Below are positions 14,334 to 21,431 of a DNA stretch of 21,431 nt, piece by piece (the stretch's first letter is position 1; each line of letters starts with the position of its first letter). The stretch comes from Firmicutes bacterium UBA6648 (GTDB taxonomy: Bacteria > Bacillota > Clostridia > Peptostreptococcales > Anaerovoracaceae): assembly GCA_002455605.1 (NCBI GenBank), contig DKLE01000252.1:1-21431 (forward strand), given 5' to 3'. The position numbers and the translations under genes were made by a program. The notes beneath the pieces were generated by a model. It saw only the letters and a program-made list of their open reading frames with translations. It searched no databases and was not told where the DNA came from.

Positions 14334-15452
14334 ATGAAAAAAATTAATTTTAAGGGCAAAAAACATGCAGTAACAGCTGTTTGCCTGCTGGCGGGAATGT
14401 TTGTGCTGACTTCTTCGGTATACGCCAATTATGACAATGCAAGAGGTTATACGAATTACAAAGAGGCCGTAAAAGATTTGATTCTTTATGAAGATAACTT
14501 TTCAGCAGAAGGGGATATGTCTATATTTGTTGACGGTGAAAAGGTGGCAGCCACAAAAGCTACTTTCAAAGTGGATGGGAAAGATTATTATATCCGTACA
14601 GCAATGGAGGAAGAATTAAGCGGGAAAGGTAAACAGTACGAGAATATACAGATTCATCAAGGCGGGAAGCTATATTACTATTATCCGGAAACAAATTCTT
14701 ACTGGATAAGCGAAAATGCCGAAGGCTTCAGACCGGACATGAGCGAGCCTGCTGTGAAAAAAGGCATAAGATTTGTAGAATTGTTTGCGGATGCCATGGT
14801 AGGCGATCTAAAGAATAATTTTGTACTGACATCTAAAGAAGGAGACAACAGAACCTATTCGGTAGATGTGTCAGGAAGCCAAATTCCGGAGATAGTACAC
14901 GCGGGTTTATCCTTGGTGTTTACTGCGTCTAATACGGCAGACACTTCAGCGGTTTCCTATGTGACTTATGAAAATTATGAAAAAGCTTTCGATGCTTATT
15001 TTGAGGAACAGACCGGCAAAAAGGTAACAGAGACTTCCTATAGCGAGAGTGATGCTGAATATAATCAGGTGGTAGAAGACTTCAGCGAAAAATATGATAA
15101 TATTTTACAAGAGAAGAACAACAAAGGTATTGTATATGTAAAAGCGGATGGCTCGTACACATATTACAAGACTTATGCGGAATATGAAAAGGCTGTTCAG
15201 CTAGGCAATGATACAGCAAAGAATATGATGGCTATGCTGGGTTCCGATCCATATATTGATCGTGCATTTAATAGTTTTACTTTGGATAAAAATGGAAAAT
15301 TGCTTACAGAGCAATCAGAAGCTTCTATGACAGGAGTGGACAGCAAAGGAACAAAGCATACGATTACTATGAAGGTAAATTATAAAGTATTGGATTATGG
15401 TGCAACAAAAATTGAAGCATTTGATACTACAGGAAAAACAAAAGAAAATTAG
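14334..15452 (+). CDS. Secreted protein of unknown family, copy 1
   Basis: A 372-residue exported protein I cannot assign to a family. It has a basic N-terminus (MKKINFKGKKH), a hydrophobic core and a likely signal-peptidase I site after VYA (residue 31); there is no lipobox cysteine, so it is not a lipoprotein. The mature part is rich in short polar strands (DGEKVAATKATFKVDGKDYY; KGIVYVKADGSYTYYKTYAEYEKA), suggesting a beta-rich extracellular domain, perhaps of the LolA-like kind (guess). It ends near DYGATKIEAFDTTGKTK. GGAGGT precedes the ATG. The following gene is its paralogue, and an ABC transporter/two-component operon comes next, hinting at an envelope-stress role. Confidence 0.8.
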   Translation: MKKINFKGKKHAVTAVCLLAGMFVLTSSVYANYDNARGYTNYKEAVKDLILYEDNFSAEGDMSIFVDGEKVAATKATFKVDGKDYYIRTAMEEELSGKGKQYENIQIHQGGKLYYYYPETNSYWISENAEGFRPDMSEPAVKKGIRFVELFADAMVGDLKNNFVLTSKEGDNRTYSVDVSGSQIPEIVHAGLSLVFTASNTADTSAVSYVTYENYEKAFDAYFEEQTGKKVTETSYSESDAEYNQVVEDFSEKYDNILQEKNNKGIVYVKADGSYTYYKTYAEYEKAVQLGNDTAKNMMAMLGSDPYIDRAFNSFTLDKNGKLLTEQSEASMTGVDSKGTKHTITMKVNYKVLDYGATKIEAFDTTGKTKEN

Positions 15453-15475
15453 AATGAGCTGATGCATTTTGGACA

Positions 15476-15505
15476 GGCAGGTCTGATTGCAGGCCTGCCC
15501 GTTTT
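15476..15505 (+). terminator. Rho-independent terminator of secreted-protein gene 1
   Basis: GGCAGGTCTG (15476-15485) pairs with CAGGCCTGCC (15490-15499), one wobble, around a loop of ATTG, followed by CGTTTTCT. The same stem and loop recur after the second copy at 16823-16846. Confidence 0.8.
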
Positions 15506-15533
15506 CTACCTATATACTTTAATATATAATTTT

Positions 15534-15572
15534 ATAAATGTTAATAAACCGTTAATAATTTAGTTATATAAT
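15534..15572 (+). promoter_or_regulatory. Promoter of secreted-protein gene 2 with 11-bp-phased TTAATA repeats
   Basis: Same layout as in front of gene 1: TTAATA at 15541 and 15552, no -35 consensus, and a perfect TATAAT at 15567-15572, where copy 1 has TACAAT. The stronger -10 predicts higher basal expression of copy 2. Confidence 0.55.
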
Positions 15573-15677
15573 ATTAAAAATTGTACTTTAGAATAAGTAT
15601 TGTCAAAAGGTGATAAGATTTCAGACTTAGCATCAGGGTTTAGAGATTATAGGGAAAAAACAATAGGAGGTATTGGG

Positions 15678-16802
15678 ATGAAGAAATTAAATTTTAAAGG
15701 AAGAAAACATGCCGTAACAGCCACTTGTCTGTTAGTGGGAATGTTTGTGCTGACTTCGGCAGTATACGCTAATTATGATAATGCCAGAGGGTATACCAAT
15801 TATAAGGATGCGGTAAAAGATCTGGTTTTCTATCAGGACAATTTTACAGCAGATGGGAAAATGTCCATCTTAATTGACGGGGAAGAGATGGCAGCTGTAA
15901 ATGGAAACTTTAAACTGAACGGAGATGATTATTATATCCGAACAGTAAGTGAAGAGAAATTCAGCAATCAGGACAATAAGGATGAAAGCTTACAGATTTC
16001 AAAGGGCGGAAAGAAAATTTCTTACTATCCTACATCTGAGCCGGATTCTTACTATGAATATGAAAGCTCGGACTCTATCAGACCGGATATGAGCGATCCT
16101 ACAATGAAAAAGGGTATAAGATTTGCCGAACTGTTTGCCGACACTATGGTAGGCGATTTAAAGAATAACTTTGTGTTGACTTCTAAGGACGGAGACAATA
16201 GAAATTATTCCGTCAACGTTTCAGGCAGTCAGATTCCGGAAGTGGTCAATGCAGGCATATCGCTTATTTTTACGGCAGCAAACAATCAGGATTATTCACA
16301 GTACAGCTCTGTAGAATATCAGGATTATCAAAAAGCCTTCGCCGCTTTTTATAAAGAACAGACCGGTAAGGAACTGACAGAAGAAATGTATAATGAGTGG
16401 AATGAAGAAGTGGAAAAAGCAAATGAGGATTTTTACGATAAATATACGGATATCTTAAGCTCCAAAAATAATAAGGGGATCGTTTACGTAAAAGCTGACG
16501 GAACTTATGATTACTATAAGACTTATGACGCATATGCAAAGAATGTACAGATGAATTCTTTGACAGAACAGAATATCATGAAAATGCTGGGTTCCGATCC
16601 ATATATCGATAATGCATCCTGCCATTTCACGCTGGATAAGGAAGGCAAAATTGTTGCAAATGAATTGGAGGCTTCTATGTCAGGCGTAGATGAAAGCGGA
16701 AAGAAGCATACGATTACTATGAAAATCAGTTATACAGTGTCCGATTACGGAACAACGAAAATTGAAGCATTTGATACAGAAGGCAAAACCAAAAGAAACT
16801 AA
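15678..16802 (+). CDS. Secreted protein of unknown family, copy 2 (paralogue of the preceding gene)
   Basis: A 374-residue paralogue of the gene upstream, alike along its whole length: nearly identical signal peptide (MKKLNFKGRKHAVTA, cleavage after VYA at residue 31), shared NYDNARGYTNYK, VGDLKNNFVLTSK, GSDPYID and KIEAFDT segments, with more divergence in the central acidic Tyr/Glu-rich part. The start is ATG 15678, behind the same GGAGGTATTGGG leader as copy 1; an in-frame TTG at 15600 would add 26 residues before the signal peptide and lie in the leader. Both copies look intact. Function unknown; the mature protein should be outside the membrane. Confidence 0.8.
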   Translation: MKKLNFKGRKHAVTATCLLVGMFVLTSAVYANYDNARGYTNYKDAVKDLVFYQDNFTADGKMSILIDGEEMAAVNGNFKLNGDDYYIRTVSEEKFSNQDNKDESLQISKGGKKISYYPTSEPDSYYEYESSDSIRPDMSDPTMKKGIRFAELFADTMVGDLKNNFVLTSKDGDNRNYSVNVSGSQIPEVVNAGISLIFTAANNQDYSQYSSVEYQDYQKAFAAFYKEQTGKELTEEMYNEWNEEVEKANEDFYDKYTDILSSKNNKGIVYVKADGTYDYYKTYDAYAKNVQMNSLTEQNIMKMLGSDPYIDNASCHFTLDKEGKIVANELEASMSGVDESGKKHTITMKISYTVSDYGTTKIEAFDTEGKTKRN

Positions 16803-16817
16803 ATGGATTAAAGATTC

Positions 16818-16852
16818 AAGCAGGCGGGTCTGATTGCAGGCCTGCCATGCTT
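16818..16852 (+). terminator. Terminator of secreted-protein gene 2, weak U-tract
   Basis: AAGC (16818-16821) plus GGCGGGTCTG (16823-16832) pair with CAGGCCTGCC (16837-16846) and GCTT (16849-16852), with ATTG as loop. The stem is strong, but only TTTGGG follows, so read-through into the ABC transporter genes 36 nt downstream is likely. A weak promoter-like pair (TTGCAG 16834, TATGAT 16857, 17-bp spacer) overlaps it. Confidence 0.6.
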
Positions 16853-16888
16853 TGGGTATGATTCAAAATTTTAGAAGGGGACGTAGGT

Positions 16889-17623
16889 ATGGAAAAAATA
16901 CTTGAAGTGAATCAGCTGACGAAGCTTTACAAAAATGGAAGAGGCGTAAAAAACATAAATTTCTCTATGGAGAAGGGTGATGTTGTGGGACTTCTTGGAC
17001 CAAACGGATCCGGTAAAACCACTATTATGAAAACCATTATGGGGCTGACTCATGGCAGCGAAAAAAGTGTGACTATATTTGGAAATGATGTAGAGATGGA
17101 TGTGGAAACAACACTAAAAAAGGTAGGGGGATTAATTGAACGGCCGGCTATTTTTGAGAATATGACAGCGAGAGACAATTTAAAAATGATGGCGAGATAT
17201 TATCCGCATGTAGATAATGCCAGAATCGATCATGTGCTGGAGGTAGTAAGAATCAGTAAGTATCAAAAGGAAAAGTGCGGAAGATTTTCTTTAGGTATGA
17301 AACAAAGATTAGGACTGGCTCTGGCTATTCTGTCCGAGCCGGAGCTGGTAATTTTGGACGAACCGACTAACGGACTGGATATAGAAGGGACGGTAGAGAT
17401 AAGAGAAATTGTTAAGAGAATGGCAGAGGAAAAAGGCACTTCCTTTTTAATTGCCAGTCACCTGGCACCAGAGATTGAAAAAACCTGCAATAAGGTGGCT
17501 ATTGTCCATGAAGGAGAACTATTGTCCTTTGAAACGATGGAGGAAGCCTTGCGGTTAAATCCCACATTAGAAGATTATTTTTTATCCAAAGTGAAAGATA
17601 AGAGAGGCTCAGTACTGATTTAA
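16889..17623 (+). CDS. ABC transporter ATP-binding protein (BcrA-like)
   Basis: A 244-residue ABC ATPase with Walker A GPNGSGKT (37-44), the signature FSLGMKQR, Walker B LVILDEPTNGLD (D157, E158) and the switch histidine in LIASHL. In the place of LSGGQ it reads FSLGM, the form typical of BcrA/lantibiotic-immunity type exporters. AAGGGG lies 8 nt before the ATG. It pairs with the ABC-2 permease encoded 45 nt downstream. Such pairs export or release membrane-active antibiotics such as bacitracin or lantibiotics, which fits the two-component system and deacetylase in the same operon. Confidence 0.92.
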   Translation: MEKILEVNQLTKLYKNGRGVKNINFSMEKGDVVGLLGPNGSGKTTIMKTIMGLTHGSEKSVTIFGNDVEMDVETTLKKVGGLIERPAIFENMTARDNLKMMARYYPHVDNARIDHVLEVVRISKYQKEKCGRFSLGMKQRLGLALAILSEPELVILDEPTNGLDIEGTVEIREIVKRMAEEKGTSFLIASHLAPEIEKTCNKVAIVHEGELLSFETMEEALRLNPTLEDYFLSKVKDKRGSVLI

Positions 17624-17668
17624 CTCATTACAGTTGAGAGATTAATAGAGATACAGGAGGAATGTTCG

Positions 17669-18430
17669 GTGACAACATTTATTGCAAGTCTGCAAAATGA
17701 ATTAATGAAAATATTTGCAAGAAAGAAATTTTTTGTATTACTTATAATAGAAATACTTATTTGCCTTTTAAGCGGAGGGGTTAACTATTTAATCGGTAAA
17801 GCGTCAGCAGGAGCGGTTTCCACATCACTGATGCTTTCTAATATGCCAATGAATATGCTATCATTTTTTATACAAATTTACATCCCTCTCATGATATTTA
17901 TGGCATCTTGTGATTTATTTACATCAGAGGTACAGGACGGTACGATTCGAGCGTCCTTTATGAGACCGGTGAGCCGGTTTAAATTATATGCTTCTAAAAT
18001 TGCGGCCATTACTATAATGGCAGTGATATATTTAGCGGTGCTGTTTATATTGACTACTGCTATGAAATTAATGGGGGGAGCGGGTATTGCATCTGCTGCA
18101 AGTGTAGCAGAAAGCTTTTTTGCTTATTTTCTAGACATATTTCCGCTGATTGTTGTAGTTTTGTTTGCAGCAATGTTGAATCAATTGCTAAACAGCCCGT
18201 CGCTTTCTATTGTTATATGCGTTATAATATATATCGGATTATATATATTAGGCATCGTGGTACCTCAGGCAAGCGGGCTGATGTTCACCGGTTATTCGGA
18301 GTGGCATAACTTATGGCTTGGAGTGACTCTTCCGTTTATGACCATGATTTCAAAAATCGGGCTGCTCTTGGGATACGGATTGGTTTTCGGCTGCATAGGG
18401 TATTATTTATTTGAAAGAAAAGAAGTGTAG
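17669..18430 (+). CDS. ABC-2 family transporter permease (BcrB-like)
   Basis: A 253-residue membrane protein with about six transmembrane segments, starting TTFIASLQNELMKIFARKKFF, the amphipathic lead-in typical of ABC-2 permeases. The EVQDGTIRASFMRPVSRFKLYASK segment between TM2 and TM3 is the usual coupling region. The start is GTG 17669, 8 nt after AGGAGG. It is the membrane partner of the preceding ATPase. The stop lies 6 nt before the histidine kinase gene, so all are co-transcribed. The substrate is unknown; antimicrobial peptide is the likeliest guess. Confidence 0.87.
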   Translation: MTTFIASLQNELMKIFARKKFFVLLIIEILICLLSGGVNYLIGKASAGAVSTSLMLSNMPMNMLSFFIQIYIPLMIFMASCDLFTSEVQDGTIRASFMRPVSRFKLYASKIAAITIMAVIYLAVLFILTTAMKLMGGAGIASAASVAESFFAYFLDIFPLIVVVLFAAMLNQLLNSPSLSIVICVIIYIGLYILGIVVPQASGLMFTGYSEWHNLWLGVTLPFMTMISKIGLLLGYGLVFGCIGYYLFERKEV

Positions 18431-18436
18431 GGAAGC

Positions 18437-19564
18437 ATGAAATCGTTAAGAGAACGTTTTATAAAAACAACTATATTAATGGCATTAATTTCAACAGCAT
18501 TGGTAATTTTGGTTACCTTGCTGTTGTTGTTTATTTTTTCGGTATGTGAGCCAGATGGATTTCAACGGATATGGCTAGGAAGCAGTGTATTCGTGGGACA
18601 TCATGATGACAGGAATAAATTTGCCGTTTATGCTGTTTTGTGGGCTGTGACTGCAATCAGTACGGTTTTGATTACTTGTACCTTTTCCAGTGCAAAATTG
18701 TCCAGAGATATATTAAAGGCTGTAAAACAATTGCAGCAGGCAGCGGAAAAGATTACGGAAGGAGATTTGAATTTTGAAGTAATGGCTTGCAGGGATAAAG
18801 AACTGAATGATCTGTGCAATGCTTTTGACCAAATTCGAAAAAAGCTGAAAGAAAATCAAAATCAGGAATTAAAAAACAAAGAAGAGAGAAACATGCTCAT
18901 GGCCAATCTTTCCCATGACATGAGAACACCTATTACATCTATCAAAGGGTATCTGGAAGGGATTAAGGACGGCGTGGCCAATTCGCCGGAGAAAATGGAT
19001 AAGTACCTGGATACTATTTACACGAAAGCTATAATTCTTCAAAAATTGGTGGATAATATGACGGAGTATGCAGAACTAGAGCTTGGAAGAATGCAGTACG
19101 CCTTTGAATTTTTAAATATTACAGAGTTCTTATGCCAGCTGGCGGAGAGCTATAAAGCAGAGGCCGAGGAACAGGGCCTGAAAATGGAAAGCCGGATAGT
19201 TTCGGAGGAACTGACTATTGTCGGGGATAAAAGTAAGCTAAAACGAGTATTTGATAATTTAATTTCAAATGCCATAAAATATAACAAAGAAGGGGGGACG
19301 ATTACCATCAGCATGGAAAAAGAAAGGAATGGTGCCCTCCTATGCATAAGCGATACGGGAAAAGGGATTAAAGAAAAAGATAAGAATAAGGTCTTTGATG
19401 GGTTTTATAGGGGAGATGCAGCGAGAAGCAATATAAAGGGGAATGGGTTGGGACTAGGAATTTCCAAACAAATTGTAGAGAGTCATCGGGGAAAAATTTG
19501 GATTAAGAGTGAAGAGAATGTAGGAACAGAGGTATACATTTATTTGCCTTTAAGAAGTTCATAA
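18437..19564 (+). CDS. Sensor histidine kinase
   Basis: A 375-residue membrane kinase. Two transmembrane helices (about 12-35 and 62-85) flank an extracytoplasmic loop of only about 25 residues; then come a HAMP linker (about 86-140), the phospho-acceptor H160 in NLSHDMRTPITS, and a HATPase domain with N-box NLISNAIKYN, DTGKGI and GNGLGLGIS. The very short outer loop resembles intramembrane-sensing kinases linked to antibiotic ABC transporters, which may sense through their transporter. The ribosome site is poor (AGAAG, then GGGAAG too close to ATG), so translation is probably coupled to the permease gene 6 nt upstream. Cognate regulator is encoded next. Confidence 0.92.
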   Translation: MKSLRERFIKTTILMALISTALVILVTLLLLFIFSVCEPDGFQRIWLGSSVFVGHHDDRNKFAVYAVLWAVTAISTVLITCTFSSAKLSRDILKAVKQLQQAAEKITEGDLNFEVMACRDKELNDLCNAFDQIRKKLKENQNQELKNKEERNMLMANLSHDMRTPITSIKGYLEGIKDGVANSPEKMDKYLDTIYTKAIILQKLVDNMTEYAELELGRMQYAFEFLNITEFLCQLAESYKAEAEEQGLKMESRIVSEELTIVGDKSKLKRVFDNLISNAIKYNKEGGTITISMEKERNGALLCISDTGKGIKEKDKNKVFDGFYRGDAARSNIKGNGLGLGISKQIVESHRGKIWIKSEENVGTEVYIYLPLRSS

Positions 19565-19584
19565 ATAATGAAATGGAGGTTATC

Positions 19585-20280
19585 ATGAGGATTTTAGTGA
19601 TAGAAGACGATAAGAGCATAGCAGAGCTGGAAAGAGACTATTTAGAGATAAATGGGTATGAGTGTGATATTGCCTCAGACGGAGAAACCGGTCTTAATAT
19701 GGCATTGCACAATGAATATGCCCTTGTGATTCTGGATATCATGCTGCCCGGTATTGATGGGTTTGAACTTTGTTCAAGATTCAGAGCACAAAGTGATACA
19801 CCGGTAATTATCCTATCGGCTAAAAAAGATGATATCGATAAGGTCAGAGGGCTGGGCTTAGGTGCCGATGACTATATGACTAAACCTTTTAGTCCAAACG
19901 AGTTAATGGCAAGAGTTAAAAGTCATATAGCCAGATATGACAGGCTTACAGGAAACGGAGGCAGTAAAGCGGGACAAAATAAGATGCTGAAAATCCGTGA
20001 ACTGGAGATTGATAAGGACAGCCGCAGAGTATTTGTCAGCGGAGAGGAAAAGATTATGCCGGCAAAAGAATATGATTTATTATTATTTTTGGCAGAAAAT
20101 CCTAATAGAGTCTTTTCAAAGGAGCATATTTTTGATAGAATTTGGGGCATGGATGCTATTGGAGATGTTTCTACCGTAACGGTGCACATTCGAAGATTGA
20201 GAGAAAAAATAGAGTCAGACATGGACAATCTTCAGTATATCGAGACTGTCTGGGGTGTGGGCTATAGATTTAAAGGATAG
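19585..20280 (+). CDS. OmpR/PhoB-family response regulator
   Basis: A 231-residue regulator with a receiver domain (acidic pair D8-D9, phospho-acceptor D51 in LVILDIMLPG, conserved S in IILSAKK and K in TKPFSP) and a C-terminal winged helix (ending VHIRRLREKIESD and TVWGVGYRFKG). The start is ATG 19585, 5 nt after GGAGG; the in-frame ATG at 19573 overlaps that site. It is 20 nt after the kinase gene. Regulators of this class bind direct repeats spaced 11 bp, as seen before both secreted-protein genes, which are therefore candidate targets. Confidence 0.93.
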   Translation: MRILVIEDDKSIAELERDYLEINGYECDIASDGETGLNMALHNEYALVILDIMLPGIDGFELCSRFRAQSDTPVIILSAKKDDIDKVRGLGLGADDYMTKPFSPNELMARVKSHIARYDRLTGNGGSKAGQNKMLKIRELEIDKDSRRVFVSGEEKIMPAKEYDLLLFLAENPNRVFSKEHIFDRIWGMDAIGDVSTVTVHIRRLREKIESDMDNLQYIETVWGVGYRFKG

Positions 20281-20293
20281 GAAGAAATGGAAT

Positions 20294-21142
20294 ATGAGAT
20301 GTAGAAAAGTATTTGCAGTTGTTTTATGCTTAATGATCACAGCAGCATTTAGCAATGTTGGTTATGCAGGAGAAGCAAGTGAGGAATCAGCACCGGAGGA
20401 GCATTTATATGTGCCGATTTTAATGTATCATCATTTTATAAAGGAGGAACTGCCCAAGGGCAATTACGGAGCCTCCATTACCATGGCGAAATTTGATGAG
20501 GATATGCGCTATTTAGAGTATAATAAATATACGCCATTGTTGCCTCAGGATTTAAAGGCAATAAAAGAAGGAAAAATGAAGATGCCGAAAAAACCTATTA
20601 TCATTACTATAGATGACGGCTATGAATCTGCATATACCATCGCCTATCCGGTACTGAAAGAGAGAGGAATGAAAGCCACCGTATTTGCCATAGTAGGAAG
20701 TGTGGAAAATCCTCGTAAAAGCGAAATAAAGAAATTAAACTGGAAACAGATGCGGGAAATGTATGAAAGCGGTGTATTTGATATTCAAAGCCATTCATAC
20801 AATTTACATAATCAGGATTTGAACGGACAATATAAGAAATTCCAAGTAAACGGAATACAAAAAGGTTTGATTGAATGCCGGGCACAATACAATCTGCGGG
20901 TGGAACAAGATATCGTAAAGAGTATTGAGCTTATCCAGGAGAATGTGGGCAATGAGGTGAACTGTTTTTCTTATCCCTATGGTGTATATGAGGAATGGGG
21001 CAAGGATATTCTGAAAAAAAATGGTGTCTTATTTGGGTTTGGAACCAGATATGGTGCCGGTGACTTTAAGGGAAATCTATATTATCTGAACCGATTTTCC
21101 ATAGGAATGAATACCGATTTGAGCGGCTTATTGGAACAATAG
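20294..21142 (+). CDS. Secreted polysaccharide deacetylase (NodB-homology)
   Basis: A 282-residue exported enzyme with a signal peptide (about residues 1-25, ending VGYAGEA) and a NodB-type deacetylase domain. The catalytic/metal pair D107-D108 is in ITIDDGYESA; H167 in QSHSYNLH is the metal-binding motif, with N170 where many relatives have a second His and a following H172, a pattern also found in other clostridial deacetylases. CFSYPYG is present near the end. It would remove N-acetyl groups from peptidoglycan or another wall glycan, a known route to lysozyme resistance. The start chosen is ATG 20294 behind AGGAAG; an upstream in-frame ATG at 20255 would overlap the regulator gene and spoil the signal peptide. 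It is the last gene of the operon. Confidence 0.87.
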   Translation: MRCRKVFAVVLCLMITAAFSNVGYAGEASEESAPEEHLYVPILMYHHFIKEELPKGNYGASITMAKFDEDMRYLEYNKYTPLLPQDLKAIKEGKMKMPKKPIIITIDDGYESAYTIAYPVLKERGMKATVFAIVGSVENPRKSEIKKLNWKQMREMYESGVFDIQSHSYNLHNQDLNGQYKKFQVNGIQKGLIECRAQYNLRVEQDIVKSIELIQENVGNEVNCFSYPYGVYEEWGKDILKKNGVLFGFGTRYGAGDFKGNLYYLNRFSIGMNTDLSGLLEQ

Positions 21143-21169
21143 GTACAAGGAGCCTTAGAATAAAACAGA

Positions 21170-21203
21170 CTCTGGAGTCAGCCACCTGATTCCGGAGATT
21201 TTT
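21170..21203 (+). terminator. Rho-independent terminator after the deacetylase gene
   Basis: CTCTGGAGTCAG (21170-21181) pairs with CTGATTCCGGAG (21186-21197), two G-T wobbles, around CCAC, followed by ATTTTT. It ends the ABC-kinase-regulator-deacetylase operon 28 nt after the last stop codon. Confidence 0.85.
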
Positions 21204-21223
21204 CGTTGTGAGGGGATTTAATA

Positions 21224-21417
21224 ATGAAGGCTATAAGAACGACTCTTTTAATTTTAGCAGTGGCGCTGAATCTTACCTTTGCGGTAACAGCTCATGCAGG
21301 TGCTGACAGCAAGCAAAGCAGCAGCAATATAAAAGTAGACTTAAACGGAAATTTTGTAGAATTTAATTATGATACAGGGTATCCTTTCTTAGACGGCAAT
21401 GAGCGGACTCTGGTACC
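21224..21417 (+). CDS. Start of a secreted protein, probable copper amine oxidase N-terminal (stalk) domain; cut by contig end
   Basis: An open frame begins at ATG 21224, 8 nt after GAGGGG. It has a clear signal peptide (about 25 residues, MKAIRTTLLILAVALN then cleavage near AHA-GAD). The following IKVDLNGNFVEF and NERTLVP are typical of the copper-amine-oxidase-N stalk domain found in many clostridial cell-surface proteins. About 65 residues are genomic; after P65 the reading frame runs into adapter sequence, where the family would normally continue as LVPxR. The rest of the gene, and any enzymatic domain behind the stalk, are outside the window. Confidence 0.7.
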
Positions 21418-21431
21418 AGATCGGAAGAGCG
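21418..21431 (+). other. Sequencing adapter remnant (Illumina TruSeq), not genomic
   Basis: The last 14 bases, AGATCGGAAGAGCG, are identical to the start of the common Illumina TruSeq read-through adapter. They interrupt the conserved LVPxR motif of the last gene, giving LVPDRKS instead. The simplest reading is untrimmed adapter at the contig end. Confidence 0.9.

Noticed and set aside
20775..20811. Loss of the second metal-binding His in the deacetylase (N170 in SHSYNLH) as evidence for an inactive enzyme
   Set aside because: The catalytic Asp pair and first His are present, and I recall similar SHTYxxH forms among other clostridial deacetylases, so inactivity cannot be claimed.

Overview
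The window looks like chromosomal DNA of a low-GC, anaerobic Gram-positive bacterium, most likely a member of the Clostridia (Bacillota). This rests on AT-rich intergenic DNA, strong AGGAGG-type ribosome binding sites, hairpin-plus-U-tract terminators, a PAS-containing sigma-54 activator, an Mrp/NBP35-NifX fusion, LarC, and a BcrAB-type transporter with its own two-component system. No species can be named from sequence reading alone. No tRNA, rRNA, CRISPR array or intact mobile element was seen. The last 14 bases (21418-21431) match the start of an Illumina TruSeq adapter, so the true genomic sequence probably ends near 21417.

Layout. (1) 1-1960, minus strand: a two-gene operon with a DUF134 helix-turn-helix protein and an Mrp/NBP35 P-loop ATPase fused to a NifX-like domain. 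Its promoter is flanked by two copies of a GACATATG-type operator, and a terminator lies at 77-120. (2) 1947-6653, plus strand: a sigma-54 activator, then a regulatory region with three TTTCTAA-N4-TTAGAAA inverted repeats and a consensus -24/-12 promoter. These precede a CitMHS-type carboxylate transporter and a split AtuA (DUF1446) enzyme of unknown reaction. This cassette is the best candidate for an undescribed catabolic system. (3) 6759-10129: a MocR-type PLP regulator, a terminator, AzlC and AzlD (branched-chain amino acid export), and a convergent omega-amidase/nitrilase gene. (4) 10370-14060: an HD phosphohydrolase, then an operon of acyl-CoA thioesterase, CDF-family metal transporter and LarC. 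LarC carries a 44-residue histidine-rich insertion. (5) 14174-16852: a tandem duplication of a whole transcription unit (promoter with 11-bp-phased direct repeats, secreted protein of unknown family, terminator). (6) 16889-21142: ABC ATPase, ABC-2 permease, histidine kinase, OmpR-family response regulator and polysaccharide deacetylase, closely spaced as one cell-envelope defence operon. It is followed by a terminator and the start of a secreted protein with a probable copper-amine-oxidase-N stalk domain, cut by the contig end.

How it may fit together (inference). Region 2 would import a carboxylate and process it with AtuA when the PAS-domain activator senses it. In region 4 the CDF transporter and LarC could share a metal, possibly nickel. 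In regions 5 and 6 the response regulator may bind the phased repeats in front of the two secreted-protein genes, which would make the duplicated genes, the transporter and the deacetylase one envelope-stress regulon.
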